Below, one piece after another: positions 35,975 through 43,973 of a DNA stretch of 64,000 nt. The DNA comes from Saprospiraceae bacterium (lineage in GTDB: Bacteria; Bacteroidota; Bacteroidia; Chitinophagales; Saprospiraceae). Positions within the stretch are counted from its first letter, which is position 1. Every line of letters starts with the position of its first letter. The stretch is taken from positions 56,292-120,291 of the forward strand of contig BQJU01000018.1 in the NCBI GenBank assembly GCA_021604865.1. Reading direction: 5' to 3'. Both the position numbers and the translations under genes were made by a program. The notes beneath the pieces are model-generated. The model made no database searches and was not told where the DNA came from. It saw only the letters and a list, made by a program, of their open reading frames with translations.

Positions 35975-37111
35975 TCACTCAACACGCTCAAGATAATTAC
36001 TCCTAAATTCCTTTGGTGTCACTCCTGTTTGTTGTTTAAAAATGCGGTAAAAGGAAGTGCTGCTGTTAAATCCACACATTAGTGCGATGGCCAAAATGGT
36101 ATAATTGACATATTCCGGCCCTAATAAATAGCGTTTGACGGCTTCTACCCGGTAGTCGTTGATAAACTGGAAAAAATTCTTTCCTACTTCCTGGTTGAGA
36201 ATTTGGGAAAGCTGGTGAGCGGGAATATTTAGCTTTAGGCTGAGATCTGAGAGCCGCAGAGTCGGATCTGTGTAAGGTTGTTCTTTTTCCATCAAGGCAT
36301 GCAATTGTTGCAAATGCTGTTGAAGTTGGGCTTCTGACAAATTGCTCTCGTTGGCAGATTCCTGAAAATCGGAGATCGGAGATACAAAAAACTGCTTTGG
36401 AAAGTGGATTGCGATCATGCCAATAAATTGTACTGAGATGCATAACAAGAGATAGGTCAGGTAATCAATGGTGATAAAGGAGGTGAAATGCCAGGTCAAC
36501 AATTGAGCATAGAGCATGGCTCCTACTACAAATGCAGCGAGTATCAAAAAAAGATATTTGATCCAGGTGTAGCCATAAATAGCACCATTCGACATTAACT
36601 CATGAGCCCGCTGGAAATAATGATGAAACAAAAAAGCTGAAAGGCTAAAATATATAGCCATACTAGCTAGATAGGCATATAAATAATAAGGATTGGAAAC
36701 ACCTTTTTGATTTAATATATCCTCAAAATAGGTCCATTTTTCTGCTGCATCAAGTTGGTAAAAGGGAAGGATATAAACTATTGATAACAGAAAGGGTAGC
36801 AAGTGTATGGCATGGTGCCAGCGCAAGTGGAAATCAGCCTTAGTAGAAAAGCTGGTGAAAAGTAAAACGAGTGGTCCTGGAAGAAACCACAATGGCGCCG
36901 TCACCCAAATCAAATGCGGAGCCGCATCAAACCAGCGAAAATATTCCGCCAAATAATTAAGAGTAAGCAAGGCAAAAACCAGCGTGAGCCACGCCATAAC
37001 CTTCTTGGCAGCCCGATTGCCATCTTTGATTAGCAACAATACAAGGAAGATGAGTCCCCCCTGCACCACAGTGTGTGTTAATAGAAAGGTCCAAATATTT
37101 TGCGTATTCAT
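35975..37111 (-). CDS. Membrane-bound AraC-family regulator
   Basis: 378 residues. The N-terminal ~245 residues have about seven hydrophobic helices (VVQGGLIFLVLLLIKDG, VMAWLTLVFALLTLNYLAEY, APLWFLPGPLVLLFTSF, HAIHLLPFLLSIVYILPFY and so on). The C-terminal ~100 residues are an AraC DNA-binding domain with two helix-turn-helix units (LRLSDLSLKLNIPAHQLSQI; ILAIALMCGFNSSTSFYRIF and a final FKQQTGVTPKEFR). This 7TM-AraC architecture is frequent in Bacteroidota and couples an envelope or membrane signal directly to transcription. The ligand is unknown. A palindrome (TATGTCCCA..TGGGACATA) lies upstream and may be an autoregulatory site. Confidence 0.93.
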   Translation of the reverse strand: MNTQNIWTFLLTHTVVQGGLIFLVLLLIKDGNRAAKKVMAWLTLVFALLTLNYLAEYFRWFDAAPHLIWVTAPLWFLPGPLVLLFTSFSTKADFHLRWHHAIHLLPFLLSIVYILPFYQLDAAEKWTYFEDILNQKGVSNPYYLYAYLASMAIYFSLSAFLFHHYFQRAHELMSNGAIYGYTWIKYLFLILAAFVVGAMLYAQLLTWHFTSFITIDYLTYLLLCISVQFIGMIAIHFPKQFFVSPISDFQESANESNLSEAQLQQHLQQLHALMEKEQPYTDPTLRLSDLSLKLNIPAHQLSQILNQEVGKNFFQFINDYRVEAVKRYLLGPEYVNYTILAIALMCGFNSSTSFYRIFKQQTGVTPKEFRSNYLERVE

Positions 37112-37187
37112 AGCTTAGATCATTAATGATTTGTCTAAGCTACAATAAAATTCAATTGCCGGATTAAGAGATATTTTGAAAAATAAG

Positions 37188-37216
37188 TATGTCCCAGTTT
37201 GAAAAAATGGGACATA
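37188..37216. promoter_or_regulatory. Perfect palindrome between thioredoxin-like and AraC genes
   Basis: TATGTCCCA and TGGGACATA are 9-bp inverted arms with an 11-base spacer. Read on the minus strand it follows the thioredoxin-like gene and precedes CTTATTTTTC, so it could be a terminator. It also lies 77 bp upstream of the AraC gene and could be an operator. Confidence 0.45.
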
Positions 37217-37259
37217 TTTTCAATCTATTATTTGATCATCATACCCAAATCCAGGCTAA

Positions 37260-37697
37260 TCATTTCACCGCTTTAATCTCCCTGATAAACTCAGCTGGCA
37301 GTTGACTTCGGAAAGTTATTTCTTTGAGTTTTTTCAAATCTTTATCAAATAGGATAATCTTTGGGAATTTTCCGGCCATGTTATATTTTTCAGCAAGGGC
37401 TTCATTGTGTTTGATTTGTTCGGGAGATAGCTTGTTTTTATTTTTTGAAGGGAAATCCAGGTATAGAATGGCCAGCCTATCTTTACTAAAATCTTCAAAC
37501 TCTTCTGATATCAGAATATCTTGTTTGAGTTGAATACAGGGTCGGCACCAATCAGATCCGGCAAATACCATCAGGATCTGCTCATTATGCAATTGGGCAA
37601 AGGCAAATGCCTCCTCTTTATTGGTAAACCAATTGTCAGGTTTGACCTCTACACTTGCTACTGACAGGGCAAGTAAGGTGATTTTTAGAAGGTTCAT
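37260..37697 (-). CDS. Thioredoxin-fold protein, exported
   Basis: 145 residues. A short hydrophobic N-terminus (LLKITLLALSVAS) acts as export signal, followed by a thioredoxin fold: ILMVFAGSDWCRPCIQLKQD with the redox pair C51-x-x-C54, RLAILYLDFPSKNKN, and a cis-Pro strand in AGKFPKIILFD. The family (thioredoxin_7-like) reduces or forms disulfides in the periplasm. The CRPC centre differs from the CGPC of thioredoxin. It precedes the 7TM-AraC gene on the same strand, separated by a palindrome, so a shared transcript is uncertain. Confidence 0.88.
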   Translation of the reverse strand: MNLLKITLLALSVASVEVKPDNWFTNKEEAFAFAQLHNEQILMVFAGSDWCRPCIQLKQDILISEEFEDFSKDRLAILYLDFPSKNKNKLSPEQIKHNEALAEKYNMAGKFPKIILFDKDLKKLKEITFRSQLPAEFIREIKAVK

Positions 37698-37917
37698 GTT
37701 CAGGTAATTTAATCATGCTGCAAAAATTCCAAATTCAAAACCAAATTTTCATTGCAGTTATTATTTTTTGAAGATGGGAAACTCAAAGTTTAACAATTGA
37801 GCTTTTGGGAATCCTGCGTATGGCAGATTTTTTTTTGCCCACCTAACATCTGCTATACTTCGCGTGTTTTAGTCAGGATTACGTGCTTTATTGGTTTTTG
37901 GAAGCCCAATACCAATC

Positions 37918-37970
37918 TCTAAGAGCATGTTTGGAGGCCAACCTTTGGGCTGCAAATATGCGCTAAAATA
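37918..37970. repeat. Dispersed hairpin repeat, copy E
   Basis: CTAAGAGCATGTTTGGAGGCC pairs with GGGCTGCAAATATGCGCTAA. It lies 38 bp before the ATG of the BamA-fusion gene. The rest of the 310-bp gap (37698-38007) shows no coding signal. Confidence 0.75.
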
Positions 37971-38007
37971 GCTCGTAGTCACGAAAAATTACAACAATTC
38001 ACGACGA

Positions 38008-41000
38008 ATGAAAAGACTTAAAACCGTCCTCTTCCTGGTCATTTTATTGGGGTATTGTAACCTACTCAGTGCCCAAAACAACGAAATCTTTGTATTTGGC
38101 AAACAAAACCTGGCTACCATTGACCATGATCAGATTAAATCGCTGACTGCGACCACCGGCCAACAACCACTAAATGAGCAGGTCCTGGTTTTTCTGGGCA
38201 ATTTTTATGACAAGGATGAATCTGCCATGCTGGACAATTTGCATGATTTATTAAAGATTTATGCAAAAGTCTATCTGATTCCCGGGGCAAAAGAGTGGAA
38301 TAAACTAGGCGCTAAAGGGCTCGAGAAATTAGAAGATCAGATTAAAGAACGTTTTGAAGATGATGTCATTATTCCTGACAATGCCTGTGGTGAAATAGAA
38401 GATAAAGAATTGGGTGATGACTTGGTGATTGTCGCTATTGACTCAGAGTGGTACCTCAAAGACTGGAGTGACGATAACTTCCTGAATAAGGGCTGTGAAA
38501 TCAAAAACCGCGAGCAGTTTTGGGCTAATTTTAATGATGAAATGGGCGGCCTCAAAGAAAAAACCGTCCTGTTGTTCGTTTTTCATCCGCCCATGCGTTA
38601 CGACGAAAAAGGAGGGCATAATTCCTGGAAAAATCACCTCTTCCCTTTGGAAAAATATATCCCGGGTGCTTATTTGCCGCTGCCGGTATTGGGCAGTTTT
38701 ATTCAGCATACAGAGGCTTACCTAAAGGGGCAAGATGCCCTGACCAATCCGTTATACCGGGATTTTGCAAAGGGATTGGTAAGTGCTGCCAAAGACCACA
38801 AAAAGACGACCATCATTTCCAGCGAGGGAAACTTTTTGTTGGAGCAATATGATGAAGACTGCAACTTTGTCAATGTAAATTCCTCTGAAAAATCAGATTT
38901 TACGAATAAAAGAATCCCCGATTTTGCGGCAAATGATCAGGCTTATCTCAGAATACAATCTAAGCCTGAAACCATCAACCTGAGTTTCTATTCATTGGAA
39001 AAAGGCAAGGAAAATACACTGATCCATGAAGTGAGCAGGAAAAAAATCGAGGTTGTCAAAGATGAGGTTGATCCAACTGATTATTTGCAGGATACAACGG
39101 GGGCATTGATTAGCCAACCAATTTATAAAGAAGGGGAGATCTATAATTTAAATGGCTTCTTTTTCGGAAAGCTGAATACGGACTTGTTTTTCAGGCCAGT
39201 CAAAATGAAACCACTGGATATCAATCGGCATCTAGGTGGCCTGAAACCCACAAAATTGGGCGGTGGTCACCAAACGACCTCCCTGCGTTTTGAAGACAAA
39301 AATAAACACGAATATGTGGCCAGGTCTATGGTCAAAATACCTGAAAACCTGCTGCCATCACCTTTTAACCGATCCATTTTTAAGGACCTCACTCAATATT
39401 ATTTTACAGCATCCAATCCCTATGCTTTTATGGCAATTCCGGTTCTGGAAGATGCCGGCGATATCTACCACGCAGAGCATGAATTAATGTATTTACCTTA
39501 TCAAAAGGATTTAGTGCCCTATAATGATGAAATTGGCGGTAAGGTGATTCAATTTAGCCAGCGAGCTGATGGCGATTGGAGCAAAAGCAAAAACTTTGGC
39601 TATTCCAAGGAAATCATCGGTACGGATGATGTGCTGGAAGAAATCAGAGAAAATGATGCCAAAATAGATGCAGAAATGTTTCTGCGAGCCCGGTTGCTCG
39701 ATGTGTTGATCAATGATTGGGACCGCCACCCGGATCAGTGGCGCTGGGCCAAAGATAGGGATAAAGGCGATGAGATTGACACCTATCATCCGATACCACG
39801 TGACCGCGATCAGGCTTTTTCCAACTTTGATGGCTTATTCTTTGCGTTGGTCCGGCCTTATAATCTGGGCATGGCTCCGATGCGACCGTTTGATGATCAA
39901 CTGAGCCGCCGGGAAATCAAATGGATGCATGAAACCGGAGGACTGATGGACAACCTGTTTCTAAGCGAACTCGACTGGCCAACCTGGCAGAAAAATATTG
40001 ACCTGCTAAAGAAAAACCTGACCAAGGAGGTCATCCGAAAGGCCGTTGATAAAATGCCCGAAGAAATTGCCGAAGAAAGGGATGAAGTGTACCGCGTCTT
40101 AGTGGCCCGTGTTGCGGAATTGGATAAAACGGCTGAATACCTGTATGAATTTCTCAACAAGGTATCGGTAGTAACGGCTTCTTACAACAAGGATTCCGTT
40201 TTTGTGCACCGATTCGCCGATCGGTCCCTGAAAGTGACCATTAGATCCGAAGATGAGGAAGAAAACTGGTTTACAAAATTTGAACGGACCTATCAACCAG
40301 AAGCGACCAAAGAGGTGATCCTGCTGGGCATGGAAGGGAAAGACGTTTTTATCCTGGAAGGGGAGTCTTCCGGAGGCCCCAAGGTACGCATGGTGGGCGG
40401 CTTTAGTGAGGATGAATACCGGAATGAAGGCAAAGGAGGGAGCAGACACAAAAATATCATTTATGAGGATCGTGCTGAGAATGATTTCAAAATGGGGCGG
40501 GCTGCCAAAAAGATTACCTCAAATCACAAGGAAATTCACGCATTAGATCGTTCTGATTTCCAGGCCAATTACCATTTTTTTATCCCTTTATTGGCCTTCA
40601 ATTCTGATGATGGCTTGTTTTTGGGTACCAGCTTTTCCTGGTTCAATTTTGGATTCAAAAAAAACCAGGCCCAAAATCTAAGCTTCAGTTATGCCAATGT
40701 TACAGATTCCTGGAAATTTGGTTATTCCGGGTTGTTTAGCAACCAACTCCGGGATCACGATTATTATATTGACGCCGACTGGTTTGGGCCCATCTATACC
40801 TTCAATTTTTTTGGCATGGGCAATGAGACTGCACTTGCTTTAGACAAAGACCGTTCTTTCTACTACGTGCGGAAAGAAGAAGTCAGGTTGGAGGGAGGAC
40901 TACAGCGGCAGTTTAGTGATCTTGGGAAATACAAAATCGGCTTGGCGGGCTCGGGTGTTGAAATCCAGAAGACGGCTTCCCGTCTTATCTCACTAGCCGA

Positions 41001-41595
41001 AGAGATTGACCCCAATGTATTTAAAACCAAGTTTTTTGCCAGTGCCAATTTTGAAGTACAGTGGGAAAATATAGATGGCGGATTCAGACCTTCCAACGGC
41101 GTAGATATTCGGGCAGGCATTGAAGTGAAATCCAATATCAGCGATGATTTTAATACTTTTGTGAAGTTGAATGTTGCGTATGATGTATACAAAACAATTG
41201 ACAGCAAGGAGAATTTCATTTATTCTACCCGAATAGGCTTCAATCACATCTTTGGCGACTTCTATTTTTATGATGCGTATACCATTGGAGGTTCCGATAA
41301 TTTACGGGGCTTTCGAAGGGAGCGATTTACCGGTCGCACTACCTTCTACCAAAACAATAATTTGCACATCAGAGTCTTAAAGGATTTAGGAAAAGGATAT
41401 TTCCCTTTTTCCACCGGCATCACGTTGTGTTTTGACCACGGCCGGGTTTGGAGCGATGAAAAATCGAATATTTGGCACTATAGTTACGGGGGCGGGATCT
41501 GGCTTAGTCCATTGGATAAATTGGTGCTTTCAGGCGCTTATTTTATTGGTGAAGAAGAAAATAGAGTCAGGATCAAATTTGGCTGGACGTTTTGA
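38008..41595 (+). CDS. BamA/TamA-type surface barrel fused to degenerate metallophosphatase and kinase-like domains
   Basis: 1195 residues, signal peptide MKRLKTVLFLVILLGYCNLLSAQ. Residues ~25-290 follow the layout of a calcineurin-like metallophosphatase but with metal ligands gone: LGNFYDK (63-69) for GDNxYPKG, IPGAKEW (91-97) for PGNHDW, AIDSEWYL (143-150) for IDTQWWL, FHPP (192-195) for HHP and SSEGNFLLEQ (271-280) for SGHEHNLQ, while the YLPLPVLGS landmark is kept. Residues ~410-620 have DRHPDQWRW (~571) and PRDRDQAF (~597), reminiscent of the FAM20/PI4K kinase fold. The last ~340 residues are a BamA-like barrel (GGSDNLRGFRRERF, LHIRVLKDLGKGYF, VRIKFGWTF). No POTRA domains are seen. Function is unknown, probably outer-membrane. 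Confidence 0.85.
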   Translation: MKRLKTVLFLVILLGYCNLLSAQNNEIFVFGKQNLATIDHDQIKSLTATTGQQPLNEQVLVFLGNFYDKDESAMLDNLHDLLKIYAKVYLIPGAKEWNKLGAKGLEKLEDQIKERFEDDVIIPDNACGEIEDKELGDDLVIVAIDSEWYLKDWSDDNFLNKGCEIKNREQFWANFNDEMGGLKEKTVLLFVFHPPMRYDEKGGHNSWKNHLFPLEKYIPGAYLPLPVLGSFIQHTEAYLKGQDALTNPLYRDFAKGLVSAAKDHKKTTIISSEGNFLLEQYDEDCNFVNVNSSEKSDFTNKRIPDFAANDQAYLRIQSKPETINLSFYSLEKGKENTLIHEVSRKKIEVVKDEVDPTDYLQDTTGALISQPIYKEGEIYNLNGFFFGKLNTDLFFRPVKMKPLDINRHLGGLKPTKLGGGHQTTSLRFEDKNKHEYVARSMVKIPENLLPSPFNRSIFKDLTQYYFTASNPYAFMAIPVLEDAGDIYHAEHELMYLPYQKDLVPYNDEIGGKVIQFSQRADGDWSKSKNFGYSKEIIGTDDVLEEIRENDAKIDAEMFLRARLLDVLINDWDRHPDQWRWAKDRDKGDEIDTYHPIPRDRDQAFSNFDGLFFALVRPYNLGMAPMRPFDDQLSRREIKWMHETGGLMDNLFLSELDWPTWQKNIDLLKKNLTKEVIRKAVDKMPEEIAEERDEVYRVLVARVAELDKTAEYLYEFLNKVSVVTASYNKDSVFVHRFADRSLKVTIRSEDEEENWFTKFERTYQPEATKEVILLGMEGKDVFILEGESSGGPKVRMVGGFSEDEYRNEGKGGSRHKNIIYEDRAENDFKMGRAAKKITSNHKEIHALDRSDFQANYHFFIPLLAFNSDDGLFLGTSFSWFNFGFKKNQAQNLSFSYANVTDSWKFGYSGLFSNQLRDHDYYIDADWFGPIYTFNFFGMGNETALALDKDRSFYYVRKEEVRLEGGLQRQFSDLGKYKIGLAGSGVEIQKTASRLISLAEEIDPNVFKTKFFASANFEVQWENIDGGFRPSNGVDIRAGIEVKSNISDDFNTFVKLNVAYDVYKTIDSKENFIYSTRIGFNHIFGDFYFYDAYTIGGSDNLRGFRRERFTGRTTFYQNNNLHIRVLKDLGKGYFPFSTGITLCFDHGRVWSDEKSNIWHYSYGGGIWLSPLDKLVLSGAYFIGEEENRVRIKFGWTF

Positions 41596-41607
41596 TGATG
41601 AAGTTGT

Positions 41608-43032
41608 TTAAACCTGCCATTTCAAGCCTTGCAAATGATTGACTATTTCGGGAATCAAATCCTTTAAGCCTGAAAGTTGTTTGTTGAAACTAATCGACTT
41701 GTCTTTGTCACCGGCATATTGTTCGAGATAGGCGGCTAACTGACTGTGGATAGTTTTACGATTGATCAGGCTTTCTTTGTATTGTGCAACTTGGATGTAA
41801 ATGGGAATACTGGGCAGATAGGTGGCTTTGGATTGGTAGTGGAGGTCTAGTTCCTGGAGTTTGTATTTTCTGGCAATCTTCAATAATTTGTCTGTATGGT
41901 TTTGACGCAATAAAGCTTCAAAGTAAACGGTAAAAAACAAATGCCAGCGGTACTCCAGAATTTCCTTGGAGTAAGCCCTGAGAAAAATGTCGCCGTAACT
42001 TTCTGCATTTTTATAAAGCTGGTTTTTATTGAGGGTTTCGATATAAAAAGCCACAAAACCAACCTTGCTATGCTGGTTTTTGGTCACTTTCATTTCCGGC
42101 AAGGCATTTTTCATCAATTGATAAGCCTTATGGTGGCGTTGCATGCGTAACAAGACCGCACACAGGTTATTGACATAGTGAATGTAATCGTGATTTTTGT
42201 GCCGAACAGAAAGGTAGCCATAATAGGCCGCTTTGTCGTATTCCTGAAAGCTGGAATGTAACATCAGTCGATTGCTGTAATAATTAAGCAATAAACGTTT
42301 GGAGTAATACCTGCCCGTAGAAAATTGGGCATCGAGATAATCAAATTTATCCCGCAGCAATTCAAATTTGCGATAATTAAAACTGATAAAAGTGAGCCTG
42401 ACCAAGGCTAGATAGCGGTTGAGGCCATCGAGTTTTTCGTTATAAAAAACATCTGTCAGCCATTCTTCCCATTGGATAGATTCTGTATTCTTTCCCGAAT
42501 ATTGTCCGATTATATCCAGAGTTGCCGTATGTAGTCGCTCATGAACAGATTTGGAAAACAAATAATCCTCCCGAAAGGTATCTAGAAACACGCTCGCTTT
42601 TTCATGATCGGCATAGCGGATACGGATCAATAAAAAGTGTCGGTATTGTTCGACCAGTTCGTAAAATTTGGTAAAGAAAAATCCGGGATGTTGGTATTTG
42701 CGGATAGCCTTCAGCAACTCCTTCTCCTCGCTGATTTGAATGGAGTCCGTCATGATCTTTTGTTCCATATTGATCATCCACTGAAAATGCTCGTCTACAT
42801 CAATCTTACTGAGCCGGGTCGCAATCCAGTTTTGTAAGTGGTTGTATTTGCGTTTGTCAATGGCGGTATCATAGGGCGTAAATTGGTCGATTTGATGGCA
42901 GTTGTGGTTTACCAGACGCAGAATACCCAGCCGTTCCTCATCATTGAATTGTTGAATAGACAGCAAATACTCGGTTTCATGCGGAAGCAGAGTATTGGTA
43001 AAGGCTGTAAATTTTTGCAACTGGGTTCTCAT
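41608..43032 (-). CDS. Hypothetical helical (TPR-like) cytosolic protein
   Basis: 474 residues with no signal peptide or TM segment. It is almost entirely amphipathic helices with irregular TPR-like spacing (YRWHLFFTVYFEALLRQNH, NLCAVLLRMQRHHKAYQLM, SNRLMLHSSFQEYDKAAYYG). I do not recognise a family. It lies 29 bp downstream of the SDR gene on the same strand and likely shares its transcript. Its stop is only 12 bp from the stop of the convergent BamA-fusion gene. Confidence 0.75.
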   Translation of the reverse strand: MRTQLQKFTAFTNTLLPHETEYLLSIQQFNDEERLGILRLVNHNCHQIDQFTPYDTAIDKRKYNHLQNWIATRLSKIDVDEHFQWMINMEQKIMTDSIQISEEKELLKAIRKYQHPGFFFTKFYELVEQYRHFLLIRIRYADHEKASVFLDTFREDYLFSKSVHERLHTATLDIIGQYSGKNTESIQWEEWLTDVFYNEKLDGLNRYLALVRLTFISFNYRKFELLRDKFDYLDAQFSTGRYYSKRLLLNYYSNRLMLHSSFQEYDKAAYYGYLSVRHKNHDYIHYVNNLCAVLLRMQRHHKAYQLMKNALPEMKVTKNQHSKVGFVAFYIETLNKNQLYKNAESYGDIFLRAYSKEILEYRWHLFFTVYFEALLRQNHTDKLLKIARKYKLQELDLHYQSKATYLPSIPIYIQVAQYKESLINRKTIHSQLAAYLEQYAGDKDKSISFNKQLSGLKDLIPEIVNHLQGLKWQV

Positions 43033-43061
43033 ACTTTTAAGCGCTTACTTGGTGGTGGAAA

Positions 43062-43805
43062 TCACATCACCAACCCACCATCGACACTAATCACCGTACC
43101 CGTAATAAAGGAGGCCTCTTCTGAAGCCAAAAAGGCATAAGCATTCGCAATATCGGCAACTTCGCCTAATCTGCCAAGCGGCGTTTTAGCTTTAAATCCA
43201 TCCAGCAAATTCTGAGGTACGGTTTGCATCATTTCGGTATTGATAAACCCTGGAGCTACTGCATTGACCGTAATGCCCTTCCGGCCAAATTCCCTGGCCC
43301 AAACCTTGGTCATGCCGATGACGCCTGCCTTGGTCGCCACATAGTTGGATTGGCCAAAATTGCCATACAACGCTACTACCGAAGCGGCGTTTAAAATGCG
43401 CCCGTTTCCCTGCTCTGCCATAAAAGGATAGACGGCTTTGGTACAATGAAAAACACCAGTCAGGTTTACATCAATCACTTGTTGCCATTGAACGGTCGAC
43501 ATGTTTTTCAGAGAAGCATCCCTGGTAATGCCGGCATTATTGACTAGAATATCGATGCTGCCAAAGTGATCAAACACTTGTTGTGCGGCCTCATTGACGG
43601 CATTCAAATCAGTGGTATTGACCGCATAAAAGGCAACGATATACCCTTCTGCAATAAAATCTGACGCTACCTTTTGGCCGATACTTTCGTCAATATCCCA
43701 GATAGCTACTGAGGCCCCTTCTTCAATAAATTTTTTGACTGTCGCCAAACCAATTCCTCTGGCTCCGCCCGTAACAATGGCTACTTTGTTTTGTAAACGC
43801 TTCAT
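43062..43805 (-). CDS. Short-chain dehydrogenase (3-oxoacyl-ACP/acetoacetyl-CoA reductase-like)
   Basis: 247 residues, classical SDR. NAD(P) motif TGGARGIG (12-19), NNAG (89-92), N114, S142, Y155 and K159 complete the catalytic tetrad (ASVVALYGNFGQSNYVATKAG), and the C-terminus has SVDGG. The GNFGQSNY stretch is typical of FabG/PhaB proteins that reduce a 3-ketoacyl thioester with NADPH. Exact choice between fatty-acid synthesis and another ketoreduction cannot be made: no acyl-carrier or synthase gene is near. It precedes the helical hypothetical gene by 29 bp. Confidence 0.92.
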   Translation of the reverse strand: MKRLQNKVAIVTGGARGIGLATVKKFIEEGASVAIWDIDESIGQKVASDFIAEGYIVAFYAVNTTDLNAVNEAAQQVFDHFGSIDILVNNAGITRDASLKNMSTVQWQQVIDVNLTGVFHCTKAVYPFMAEQGNGRILNAASVVALYGNFGQSNYVATKAGVIGMTKVWAREFGRKGITVNAVAPGFINTEMMQTVPQNLLDGFKAKTPLGRLGEVADIANAYAFLASEEASFITGTVISVDGGLVM

Positions 43806-43973
43806 TGATGCTTTTCAATTTTTATGATAGTTTCTTAAAAATAAGCATCTAGGAATAGAGTAGGAAAAATTGGATAAAATAAAAAAGGTTGACTTTAGAA
43901 GTTAAAGTTAGTTGTAGCTTACCTAAGTAGTTGATAGTCAGCCTATTTTATTCAAAATTATTGTCGTTGACTT

